From positions 10,240,501 to 10,304,500 of the forward strand of contig OZ059900.1 in NCBI GenBank assembly GCA_964057225.1: a DNA stretch of 64,000 bases, given 5' to 3'. The stretch is from Auanema rhodensis (Eukaryota; Nematoda; Chromadorea; Rhabditida; Rhabditidae). The position numbers were made by a program, and so were the translations under genes. The notes under the pieces were generated by a model. That model saw only the letters and a program-made list of their open reading frames with translations. It searched no databases and was not told where the DNA came from. Positions 10,911 to 24,300 of the stretch are shown in pieces. Each line of letters opens with the position of its first letter. Position 1 is the stretch's first letter.

Positions 10911-12363
10911 TTACTTAATGTCAGTTTCTTCATTCAATTCTGGTAAGAGTTGAGATAGGGCTATGTTTATGAATCCACCAGCAGTGAATGGCAGAATCCA
11001 ATAAAATCCATCCGATAAATCATTACCTAAGTATAATGCTACAATAGCTCCAATAACACCTCCAGTAGCGGTAACAAGCTGCAAAACCATACTAATTTCC
11101 AAATCGAATCATTCAAGGATTATATACCTGAGCTTTGAAAGCTTGACTGCGGCTATAGTCGGCTCTAAGCAGGATTGCGAAATCAATCATCTCATGTGGA
11201 ATTTCATGCAATAAAACGGAGAATGTAGTCATGAAACCAAACTGAAATATAATAATTAAGTTTAAAATCGTTAACCTACAGAATCTCAAAATCAAAAATC
11301 AAGATACCTGAGTGGATACAAGGAAGCTTCCAGCAACAGCCAATCCGTGGGTGAAATTATCGATAACATTGCAAGCTAGATTAATAATAGCGCACAACTA
11401 TAAGATAAAAACAATAAATGTATCCAAAATCAAGCGAATATTTACCTTGTTTGAACTACCCTCCGTTGATTCGCAAACTTTTTCGGCAACAAAACAGACT
11501 AAGAATCCTGCTAGAACCCACAAACCGATAGCGGTTGTGTTTTCTGAAAAAAAAGATAATAAAAAACTTCGAAAAAATCAGTTAAACAAGGACAAAGAAA
11601 TTAAACGAACCATTGTTATTCGACCAAATTTCAGGTAATAGATGTAGGAACACATCGGCCAATAAGCTACCAACAGCGAATGAGAGTAACCAGTTCATTC
11701 GTCTTTGACCATCTGAAAGTTAATAATTAGATGTCATAAAAAGTATTATAACACTACCTTCAGAGAGTAAGAAATCAGATGATTTTTCAGGTAAAAAAAC
11801 CACAGGAAGAATTCCACAACTAACTACAAGCAAGCATCCAATAATAGACCAGGTCCATGTAGCCCAAGTGATAGTCTTTGAGTTTACTTCGGACAAAATT
11901 TTTGAAATTTCCTCAGCTTCTTCCTCGAATTCGTCTTTTGCACTAAAATATAAACAAATTTAAAAAAAAGTTTCACAGAACTGTGTATGCAACATACGTT
12001 TTGAAAAGTTCTAATGCTGGAATAATCAGTGCTTTGCCATCTGGTCCAACAATGGAATCTGATTGTAGACTGTTGTCATCTCCTATATTCACTTTCTTCA
12101 CTATTCCATGCACAAGCCCATCGAGATTTGCTTCCGCAGCCGCAGGATGATAATGCAGGACTGAAACAGATTATTGAATTAAAAATAAAAAAAATTGCTG
12201 ATTATACTAATTAAACTTAATGTTTTTCAATTGTACAGTACGATAGAAGAATAAACAAGTTTTTACAATAAACAATAATCGATTGCAGTTTTATTTTAAG
12301 TTAAAAATTACCTTGTGCATTAGCAATTGGACTAAGTAGAAATAGTGCTAGAATCCACTGCAT
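10911..12363 (-). CDS. ZIP family (SLC39, ZIP13-like) metal transporter
   Basis: Eight minus-strand exons: 12363-12312, 12160-11998, 11942-11758, 11712-11611, 11543-11446, 11397-11308, 11241-11128, 11078-10911. Phases agree, giving 323 residues. Residues 1-16 are a signal peptide (ending IANA), followed by a luminal region, then about seven or eight membrane segments. The paired metal site is present: DNFTHGLAVAGSF (213-225) in TM4 and HEIPHEMIDFAILLRA (242-257) in TM5. The DNFTHG form and the C-terminal LPFTAGGFINIAL match the ZIP13/ZIP7 branch of the LIV-1 subfamily, which moves zinc or iron across endomembranes. The usual Gly after HExPHE is replaced by Ile249. The 5' end has a TTTTTCAG acceptor eight bases before ATG. 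A transposon ends just beyond the stop. A zipt-13-type orthologue is likely but not proved. Confidence 0.9.
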
Positions 12364-12366
12364 GTC

Positions 12367-12375
12367 AACTGAAAA
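12367..12375 (-). promoter_or_regulatory. Probable spliced-leader acceptor of the ZIP gene
   Basis: On the minus strand a TATTTTTCAG acceptor lies a few bases before the ATG with no room for an upstream coding exon in between. This is the usual arrangement of an SL trans-splice site in nematodes. Confidence 0.5.
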
Positions 12376-12399
12376 ATATTCTGATTACTCTGATTTTGT

Positions 12400-15300
12400 C
12401 ATAAAAATAGTTTTTATTGGCAACGATGAAGCCATATCAAGCACAGAAGTCATGATAGTTGTTCCGCTTTGAACAATATTTCTTAGATAAGATATTTTAC
12501 TAGACAATGACATAAGTGGGAAAGAAAAGAAGAACATGTCAGCAAGAACATGTGAAAATTCATCATTTCCGGGTGTGGAAATTGAGCACAAAAAGAATTT
12601 CGATGTAGAATATGTAATATAAACAATAAATATTTGGATTTTATTGATTTAAAGTTAAATAAATTTATTGAAACTATGCAGTAGACTTGGAAAATAATGA
12701 AATGTATACTAAATAAAATGAAAATTTGAATGATAACGCTTTTGAAAGTCATTTAAGAGGACTGAAATAAAATAAAAAAATGAGAAATGAATAGCTATTC
12801 GTCAAATTGCGTGACAAGAAAGGGGCGAATAAGCAACCAGCGCTTTCAAACTGAATCTTATTAGAAGCATCTAGAACTGTATTGATTCTTCTACATAAGG
12901 AGAAGAACAGCTGAAACTAACTTAACTGGTTTCAAGTTAGCGCAACGCGAGGCGCGCCGCGATCTCATAGACATCCAGTCAAGATGTAAATAAAGAGAGA
13001 GAGAAAGAAAGAGAACAACAGAGAGAAAGAGAAAGAGTGCGAACGATGAAAGAGACAGATCTGATTCTCTTCGTTTGTCGTGTACTCTCATTGCATCTTC
13101 CCCCCCCCCCCCCATCCAATGTCTTACGCCTCATCTGTTCTTTCATTTACACTCTCCTATTATTACATTCTATCTCGTTGTGCACTCTCATTGAAGCATT
13201 ATCTCTAACCTTTTCTGAACAGCAAGTAGTAGCTGTTGTGTGAACCTGACGTTGATTTGCCCTCCAACAACTTTCACTAATTCTCTTATAACTAAGTGCT
13301 GTCTAATTATTTCTCTGACCTCACATACATCGCTCTCTGCTTCTCTACTCATCTTCTACTTCTGCTGTTATAATCATCTTTGAACATCTCAGTAGTGACC
13401 TCTTTGAAAGATTCATTCTCTCCCTAGGTCACACATGACTATATACGACGATTTATATGAAACAAATTGCAATTGAATGATATAACAAATAAAAAACTGA
13501 TTCCATTAAAATGTTTTGATGCTATTGGATCTTAGCGCTGCTATGATCAAGAAATGATATGATACTTACAACATAACTAATAAGTTTTAACTTAAAAGCG
13601 AAAATGAAAGCAATTTCTATCATACTTGGTAGCATATATTCTACTGAAACAAGAAGCATAAGCCAATGCCATATAATTAATATTCAGATTCGATATGTGT
13701 TAAAGCCAAAAAGAATAAATATAACAATGCGCTGTTTAAATAATTGTTGGAAACAATGAGAATGGCCTTAAAATTAGATAAATATGAATAATCAAATTAT
13801 ATGAATACAATAGATATGAAAATCTAAATCTGAATAACTATCATACAATATTGAATATATCTGATAATTTCAACACATTATATAATTAAAAAAAAAAGAA
13901 AAAATGAAGGATTTAAAAAATTTAAAAAGACTGTTCTTGAAAGGTTTTTGAACTAAAAGGTCATTAAAAGTTTGTCATATTTTTTAAATGCAATTAAACT
14001 CAAAAAAAAAAGATAACAATGCATTTTACAATTTTATTCATAAACCCCTTACTTTTCATCTTGTATTTTGAGAGAAAAAACTGAAACATGTTACGTAAAT
14101 AGATTTATTTATGATTACGTATTTCCTGCAATTTTTATAATCTCAAGAGAATGAACCTAAAAATAATACAAAATTGATAAGACTGGCGAAATGTTGGAAA
14201 TAAAAGATCAAATATTATTTATAAGAAAAAAAAAGAAAAAACAATAGAACGTTGTTGGGCATTAGTTGCAGTTGATTCAATTAATTAAATAAAAGTTGTT
14301 TCTTCTCTAAACTTCTGCAAGCATGTATTCAGTCGTATAACATAATCCTGTAGCTGCAGGCCAAATTTAGATTATCTGATCAGAGAAGTAATAACATTGA
14401 ATGCTATTAACTGAAATAGTTTGGTTTTTTTTTTGACTGTTTCATTATCTTGCTTAGCTTTATGCAATCCGTTTAATATATTGCAAATTGGAGATTTTGA
14501 TGGGAAAACAAGATATAGACATACTCAAAATACCTAAATGTTATTATTTTGTTTCGAATATTATGTGTTTCATTTAGCAGTAACTTGAGAAAGAAAGAAA
14601 AAAAATTAATTGAAGAAAGAGAGTAGCATATAGAGAAAGAGAGAAACAAGAGAGACAGAGAGAAAGAAGGAAAAAACCAAAAAAAAATACAAAAAACACC
14701 AATTTACATGTTTTAAATTTTTTTATTTAAAAATCTGCAGAAGTTGGATGTCAAATAGTATTATTTTCAAACTATATTTTTTTTATGTTATTTCAACAAG
14801 CAGTTTTATATTATATTTTTTTGAATTCCAATCAAGTGATAAAGATAATAAACGTATAATTTACTTTATTTGTTCGTGATATCGTGACTAAACAAATAGA
14901 GAAATCATTAGTTTTTATCTGGCTTGATCTAATTTCTTGAGCTTTACATAGATCTATAGATTGGTATATTCTTCTAAAGTCTTATATATTTTATACTTTT
15001 ATATAGCTATTACAATCACAGAAATGCAATTATTTGTTTTAATCAAGCATAAACCCTTTTCATCTTTTCGAGCTAGAAAGAACTTGAAAAGTTCCTGTTT
15101 TTTTTCTTTTACCAACAATTATGTTTAAAAATTTTATTAAATTTTCTTTATTTGTTTCCCTATTTTAGTTTTTTCTCAAAGGAAACATGAGAATAGTAGT
15201 TGCTTTTCACTTAATTAATAATGATAATAGCTTGAAGAGGAGTATATTCCCAAGCAAAAACGATTTCCAAGGAACTATTTAGTTCCATCTCCTTGGAATG

Positions 15301-18300
15301 GAGAATGTGATATGCACAAGCACAAGCAGAAAGTTTAAAATATTTGAAATTTAAATTTTCTTCTTTTTCTCCTTTGATTCAGTCATTTGATAAAAATGGA
15401 AGAAAAACAAATAGATTGAGATTGGTGCTGAATGCAACAACCGATATCTGTTGATTGGCTCAAGCTTGAGAAAGAGGATGATATAAGAGAGAGTGCTGAG
15501 ATAAGTTTGAGTAAGAAGGTTAGCTGTTAGTCTTAGAAGGAGGGTAGCACTAGGGCAAAACAAGTATGCCTGGATCTGATGCACAGATCATTTTCAGATA
15601 TTGTTATTTCCTTTACCTTTTTTTTTCATATTTCGTCTTCGTAAACTTTTTTTTTGTTCATTTTTTTTCTTTCTGGAGTTAAAAAATATTTTTTTTTGGC
15701 AACTGGTGTTTGATCAGAAGGATATTGTACGGGCAGTCGTACCGCTTTTCTCGACTTCTGAGCACAAAGCCGGAAAAATAAACAGCTCAAAAGTAGTTGA
15801 GATGTTTTTGCTTCTTGAAATGTATGCTCCTATGTGTCAATGTTGCTCAGATGTCAAAGAATCAAGAAAAGCTTAAAATAACTTTATTTTTAATTTTTTG
15901 CACTTTATTTAAATTTAAATATTCAAATAGCTATTTACATATTTTAAATTAAATTTTCTCATCTAGATCATATAGTAAATATAGTTATAAACTAAAGATA
16001 TATATATATGTATATATTTCACATATTTTGATATATATATATGCCCATATAGTGTATATCATCTTAAAAAAGAAAAGTATAGTTTGTAGCTTATATAATT
16101 GCAATTGAACGTTATAAAAAAGAAATTTTCTATTTCTTCTTCCTCTTCTTTGCAATTTTTCATCATAATGTCCATTTTGTTTGTTTGTTTTGTATAAAAT
16201 ATAGAAGAAAAAAGTAGAAAACGAAGCAAAAAAAAAGAAAATATATATGTAAACATATCATTAAGTAAAACAAAAACTATGGCCATCTTGATATATTATA
16301 TCTTTACCAGCTTTTCTTCAGCTTCCCTATCCACTCCTCAATTCTCGGATTATACGCAATCACTTAAAAAAGAATTTTTCCCCCTCTTCTCATCTATAGC
16401 CAGATATACATTTCAACATTTGTTTAAAAGCTTTATGAAGAGCATGAAAAATAAATGGAAGCAGTTCATTATTCAATAGTATACTTTAACTTTCTTGCAG
16501 TATGTCATGGACTTTGGTTTAAATACCACTACTTTCAAGATAAAACTTCAGTTCACAACTCTTCATTATTTTTTCCTTCTGTCTCTATTTTTTTTCTCTC
16601 TCTCATACTTTTCATTATCTTTCTATCTCTCTCTTAAAGCTCTGTCGCAATCATGTTTTCACATACATCATAGTTTTTTTATTTAGTACTTCTTAAAGTT
16701 TGCTCCCAAAATAAAACTACTTTTGAGGCTAAAGCAGAATATTTGAATTTGAAATATTTCAAATCAACTTATCTTCAATTGATTTTTTTATGATATATAA
16801 CATGTAAAAAACATTTATATAGTAATAATACCTATTGTCATAATATATTTTAATGATTTATCTTAATTATATGATATAATCTGATATATAATCATTTATT
16901 ATTATTTCTTATCTTCCCTTATCCCACAATATCATCGTGGTTGCTGCCAACCAGCGTGTTGTCTCATTTAAATCCGATAGAAGATTTGCGCAGACTAAAC
17001 CTTCCCGCCTAACAAACAAAACAAATACATATGGCTGATTTGAGGAAGATGAGCGTTAGGGCATGCAGAAAAATGGAAGAGAGTAAGATATCCACTGTTC
17101 GAATCTGCTGGTTTCAATAAGATTACATACGGCACGACAGATTTGGAATTATTTTTGTGTTGTCATCAGCTGACAAGCAGATGACATGATTTCTTACCGA
17201 TTCAACAAAAAAAGAGAGAGAAGCCTCGAACAAGCCTTTTTTTGTGAAAAAATTTTCCCATCTTCATTTTGTTCTCTATTTTTGTTCTTTCTTATTCTTT
17301 GGACAGATTTTTTTTCTTTTTTCTTCTTCTCCTTTATCTTCATGTGCAGTCGTTCGACACACGTCTTGGCATGTTTTTCAATGTTCATCCGTCTCCTAGA
17401 GCTGAATCTCGACTCCGTGAACCATTTTAATATTTTCCGTTTTAACAAATATCGTTATGATGAGTGGGCACACACACACACATACACATACATGCACATG
17501 CATATACAGAATATGAATGCGGAATGAAAAGAAGAAAAGAAAACTTACAGCCTTACACACTATTTTTTACTTTTCTTTGTTAGCGTCGCATACTTCTTCT
17601 ATCTCTCTGAGAGAGTAGCATTATTTATGTTTTATAATTTATATTATTATGAGAATATATATAATTTATATACATATATACCATATATCATTGAAATATA
17701 ATTGATATATTCTATATTTTTTGAATAAGTTTCATCACATTCAACTAAACTATTATTTTAAGAAACTTAGAAGAAAAAGAATTTTATTCTAATTGCTTAT
17801 TTTAAAAAAAGTATTCTTCATCTAATAATATTTGTCTGTCACTATTTACTATATACTATTCCAATTATTATAATAATAATACTTGAAATAATACTTCAAG
17901 TGTCGTCTTTTTTCATTTCTAAATGCCCATATCATAGTTTGTATTCAGTAATTATAATGTATATAAGTTAAATTAAAATTTTTCATTATTTAGCCTTTAA
18001 TCCGAAGGCGTTTTACATCCTTTTTTTTTAAATATCAATGTTCATATGAACAATTGTATTTAATTATTTTTTAAACAAGTATTATTATATTTATGCTTAA
18101 TTAGTATGTCATGATATGCTTTTGTTATTTTTATTATTTAATTGAGCTATGACATTTTTTTCTCACTATTTTCAAACTTTAATTAAACTTAATTTGATTT
18201 TTCTCATTATCTTACTGAAAACTCTTGGAATTCGTCCTAATTGTGCTGTTAAAACCAGGAAATCATGGCCAAAAAATAATGATGTGGAATAGTCATCTCA

Positions 18301-21300
18301 CATGATCTCATACATGTAAATCCGTATAAATACTTCATTGTCTTACATCAAATTCATATCACTCTTTTTTTTCAAACTTTGCTTTTTCTTCCTTGTCTCG
18401 CTCATAAATGAGTAATGTACTTGTCCGAGCAAAACCTTGGCTTTTATGTTTATAGTGAAAGTTATTAGAAAACCTTTAATACAAATCTTTTAACTTTCTT
18501 GATTCTCATTATGTTGCTGTTATTCTGTTTGGCAAGTGTTTCTAATTCCTTGAGACTTTCTTTCTGTTTTCTCTCTTGTTTTTCCTTTAGATGTGAACAT
18601 TTGAAACACGTTAAGTTGATAACTAAGATTTTTTTACTTTTTCTTTCGTTAAATTCCGCCGAAGGAGAAGAAAAGAAATGAAAATATGATAAATAATAGC
18701 TATATAGCAACATCAACAACAGCTTCACGCTTATAAACTACTTAAAAACATATAATAAGAATATCAAAAGTGCTGATTGGATTTGCTTAATTCAAAGCTT
18801 TTTTTCACATAAATTAACATATGATTTGATGAATCACAACAAACAATGAGCAAAAAAAAAAGATTCGAGGTCAAATCATGTTAACCAATGTTTCAAGTGT
18901 TTTGTCGCTCTTTCTCTAAAAGTTTTGTCTGTTTCCGACGTGAATCTCATTCATTAACTACATTCAACGTTTCCTCTTTTTTTTTTGTTTTAAATTGGTC
19001 TCATACTCATATTATTCATTCGAAGCTTTTCATTTTTTGGTTAAAAATTGTTAAATAATGCATATTATTTATTTATTTTAGTTGAATATAAAATTATTTA
19101 TTTAAACAGAATAAATAAATAAGCAAATGCACTTTATTTGATATGCTTTGTCATTTTTTCATATGTTATGTCATTTTCTGAGAAAATCCTTCAAGTAGTC
19201 TCGTAGTTGCAAACTAATCAGTTTATCTTCTAACTCAATATCTATTCTTTTGCTGCCAAAATCTTCCATTCACTAACGTTGAGGAGAATGAAATATTGCG
19301 AGAAAAAAGAATGAGAGAGAAAGGAAGAAAGAAAAAAAAGAGTTAAGGCAAATCGGCCGCCATGAAAATCGGGGGCTCGGAAATGTATTCAACGCTATTC
19401 GTTACTTCGAGAAAATCTTTTAGTATTTAGTAGGTTCAAGAAATCTTTAGGCTTGTTACGTCAAAAGAGCTTAGATGACTTCGTAACGAAATAGGATGCC
19501 GCTCCTGATGTCGTTTGTATGAAGAGGTTGAATAAGATGTAGAGAGACGAATAGATAAAAAGTTAGAAAGATATACAGAGAGATAGACAGAAGAACTGAA
19601 GAAGAGAGAAAATGATAAAGAGAGAGAGAGAGAAAGATTTTTGCCACTTCAATCCATCTACAGCTCATCTATATGCGTCAGATTCCCATATTCTCATATC
19701 CCTCAATCTCCTTCTTAGAGAGCAAGTCTTTTAAAGCAGTTAGTGTTTGAAAGAATAATGAGAATAAGTGAAATAGAGAGAATCCAAAAGAGAAAGAAAT
19801 GGAATTTTAAAAAAGTGACAGAAGGATAGATAAAGATATATGCACTTTAAGTTAAGGAAGGTTTTTACACTTTTGTCCTTCGGCTTCTTTCCTCGAGGCT
19901 ATGTGATAATCTGTCAGTTTGGGCACTTCTAGCAAAGCAAATGAGTAAAAAAGCTGCTTGCCCATGACACGCCGGATATGTTTAAAAATGATTTTCCCTC
20001 CAATAGAGAATGAGAGAAAATGAGCAAAGCAAGAAAAGAGCAATAAGAAGGAAGAGGGCGAATAGCAGTAATATGAGCAGAAAAAAGAAAGATTCGTTGA
20101 TTTTTCCTTCTTTATCTTTATATACATACATATTAGCTATTATATATTCAAAAAAAACTTTTGCTGCCACCAAGCATGATGTGTGGACGATGATGATGAG
20201 CATATCAAGTAGATATAAAGCTTGATTGACATTCTAATATAGATATGTGCATCAGATAATCGACCTCATTTTCTTGATGATCTCAATCTCAATCTTTTTT
20301 TCGTCGTCTTCTTCTTCTTCTTCGTCGTCGCTTTTTCCTCATCATCGTACCACCATCGATAAATTGCTTTTCAGTGACATTTCCGCATATAGTTTTCTGC
20401 TGGGCTAAAATTATTTTTTCTCAAAAACTATAAATGGAATATATTAATCTCAAAATAATTTATAATAGTTTTTTATTTAACTTCCTAATTATTCATCTAA
20501 AATAGTTATTATCTATCTATTTTTATGTTATTTCAACTATAACGTGTATGCTATTCTTCATAGTTTGGTGTCTTACATCTTACTCCTTCTTCAATCTCTT
20601 TCTCTATTTTGGTCATTCCCGCTCTAATTCTGCTCAAAATATATATTTATCAGATTCTTTGCTTGGATATTGTACTATCTTAAGTACCAGTTAAATCTAT
20701 TCTACAATAAATTGATGAATTTAATTATTTTTTGTTTAATTTTTGTATTTATTTTGCGTTTCAACAATGTTCTACTTTTTCTGATCTGCAATTTTCATTC
20801 TTGACTTATACATAGATAGAAGAACAATGTGTGAGTTAAATCTTACTTGGGTATTCCATAAATTATGAGCTAAAATGGAAGAAAGACAGATATAGCTGAC
20901 TAGAAGTTAGAGAAAATAGATGAAGATAAAGTTGGTGCTGTTGGTAAAGAAGTAAAAAACTGAGCATTGAAGGATGGTCATCAATTACATGACATCCAAC
21001 TTTACCAACTCTGTCCCATATTCTCTATCACTCATATGTATTTCCACAAATTTGCTTCATCTTTGTTCATCTATGTCTTTCTTTGAGATGTTTCTATGTA
21101 TATATCTGATATTTTATCTTGTTCGTCTTCCTTTTTGACATTACTTCCTGCTTTTGAGGTTATATTTTATATTTCCACATTCATTTTTCAACATATGGCT
21201 CGTGAAAACAATCTGTTTAACATTTCCATCCACAATTCTTGGAAAAACAGATTCAAGTTGGAAGTATTTGAATTGTTGGTGGAATGATGCGTTTTATCCA

Positions 21301-24300
21301 TGGTTTCTGCTGTTTCACTTGGTTTTACACGAGATGAGAGTGGGTTGGGAAACTTGTTAAGGTAGCAGACATTTTTTGGTCGTTAGTAGAGAAAATATTA
21401 AAAGATAGCAGAAAATTGCAATAAGATTCGCCCATGAAGATGTGCATCAAAGTTTTGCGATTGAATGCAAAAATAAACAGAGGTCAGGGGTCATCACGAG
21501 TACATTTGATGTATGAAGATGTGTGACTCGTCAGATAATCAGATCCCTTGAGAGCGCTCGAAATGAACTGCGAATGTGCATAAGCGTGTTGTACCATTTG
21601 AAAAGTAGCAAAAGAGTTTATTCATTGAACATCCCAAGCTTAGCGGGTGTATGTGCCATTTGTGGGTGAGAAGAAACTGAGAAAAAACAGAAAATTTTTG
21701 CAAAAATGAACAAGATAGGACAGAAATGGAAAGGCCAAACGGAAAGTGCGATAGAACAATAGAGAGTGAGAACAATTGAGAGAGGAGATTGAAACGGTGA
21801 GAAGAGTGGAACTCGAATTAGAAAGAGTAGGAAATTGAGAGAGATAGAAAGACAAGAGAAAGAGAGAGAAATTGCGAGTAGGATTGAACAAGCTGTTTGA
21901 ATTTTAGACTTGAGCAACATTAGGATGACGACGAAAGAGGCAACAAATCGCCACAAAGAAGAAGAAATACGGCTATTGATGTTCTGAAATTTAGCAAAAT
22001 TTCTGAGATGTGCTCAAGTAATAAAAGAATTGAACTATTGGTAAAATAGTTCTTCAGCTTTGAAAGTACAGGCGTGGTTTAAGCTTTTTTTCTTAAAAAT
22101 AGCCAAAATTGCGAAAAATCTGACAAGGAACAGATTAGTTTGAGTTTGTTTTGTGTATATTTATATATGTAAATATGAGAAAAAAGGAGAAAGTTAATAT
22201 AATCTGACAAGTAGATGATTAGTTTGAACTCGAAAAAGTATATTTATATCCATGAGTGATGGAAAAGAATGAAAAAACCATGTGAAAATACGCAAACAAG
22301 CGAATGTATATAAGAAGAGATTGAAAGAGAAAAAACGGAGTGGGAGAAAAAAGTGAGAAACATGGATATTGCATCATGAGCTAACTGTTGAATATATATA
22401 ATGTGCTATATGTTCTATATGTGTGTATGTGTGTCACCAAATATCCTTTTTGAAAAGATTTTCTTCATCTACTTAATAGCATTTCATCTATTTTATATGT
22501 AACATGTAAGATATGAGGCCAGATATAAGGCCTAGCTAACTTTGATTATCTATGTGTATAGTATACATATAGTTTAAGGATTTATTTTGTTTGTTCGAGC
22601 GCAATAATGTGTTGAACTGAATAACTGGTCAATTCTCAAAGTCTTTAATTCAATCTTTCAATATTCCTAGATCCTTTTACTATAATATTATTCATTTTTC
22701 TGTGTAACTATAGATGCATCGACATATACGTATAGTATATAGCTCATCTAAATCTGTTAGAGGGCTATGCTTGTGTGTGGTGTAGATATGTCATTGTACT
22801 CAAGTTCTAATCTGCTTGAATAATTTACATCTAATGAACATCTCGGTAGTTCTATTTTGAGCACATTGTGATCTAGAGTGTTTCAGTTACTCCCTCTCTG
22901 TTCTTTCAAACAAATTCGCTTTCTTGTGCTCTACCAATTCTATTGACCACATTTTTTCATTAAACTTCTGCTACTTCTTCTAATCTCTTTGTAACATTTT
23001 CAGTCTGAAAAAATGATAATGATTAACCATTATTTCAATTTATTGCTTTGAATATCGAAACTTTGTTAAGCTTAATTATGCTATAAAAATAATTTATTTT
23101 GGTTCATTAAGACCCATATATCGTCATTCGTACACAGTCTCAGCTGTTTCATTTGAGTTCATAAAGATTATACTAGTATTCATAAAGTCTAAACTGATTT
23201 CTAATCTTCCATTTTTTGAGCAAAAAATGAGAAAAAAGATTAAAATAGCTTGAAACTATCTTGAAATACAGCTTTTTTTTATTATTCATGCACACAGTTG
23301 TCCGCTTCATTTGTTATGGCACTTTTTCAATAATTTAAGCTTTCATGTTGAAACGTTTTGGACACATTCAACTTCCATATTTTGGGAAATTTTTCCATTT
23401 TTGAAATAAATTAAATTCAGCTCAAAGAATAAACATCAGATCTCTTACTCTTAACCTCATACTTCTTGTTGCACAGTAACAACAGAACTCAGCTTGCTAT
23501 ATGAAGTTGAATGAGCTTAATATCTAATATATTCTCATATTTCAGTCATGCTGTTTCACATACATTGCATGACAATCTCAAATGAACAACTACGTATCAC
23601 TTTTCTAACTACTAATTAGCCATTTTTCGACGTTTTCGCTTATCTTTTTTTGGATGAAAAATGACAACATTTTGACTTTTTTTGATGTTCAAGATATGAG
23701 ATAGGACTCGATTAGTATGGCAATGATATAATCACGATAACTCGTCGTAATATGAGAACTCTCGAAAAAACTTTATAACTTGGCCATCTTGAACACTTAT
23801 CGCATATTGCCAAACTAGCCAGCTACGCCATTTGTTCCGTATATAAACGTTCCATTATCGTCCTTTTTCACTTGAAGCACTTCTCTATCATTTTATAACC
23901 TTTTTTCCTAAAACTGCTTTTCGTCATTGCATCAGATAGGAAGAAGCTGAAATCTCGCTATCTATCCACCCACCTCTAGTTTACTTCTTCCTCATCACTT
24001 TGTTTCAACTTTGGACTGGTTGTCTTCATTGTTGCTTTAGTGGTGCTAACATCCACATTTTCCATTACATTAACACGAGAAAATAGAAAAAAAAAGGAAA
24101 GAAAAGTAAATTAAAATCTCTTAATGTTATCCAAGGATTAATTTACTTTTCTGTTTTTCAATGAAAAACATTAGAAATTACATCATCTGCTCGTTCCGCT
24201 AATTGAAGCTATTTATGTTTCTTTAATCTTTAATCATAAAATTAAAATATCAAAATAGGTGCTTTCTTCTCGTGTTTTTGTCATAACTTTTTTCTTTTTT

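Noticed and set aside
18039-18052. 14-bp palindrome TGTTCATATGAACA
   Set aside because: Too short to be informative and not near a gene.
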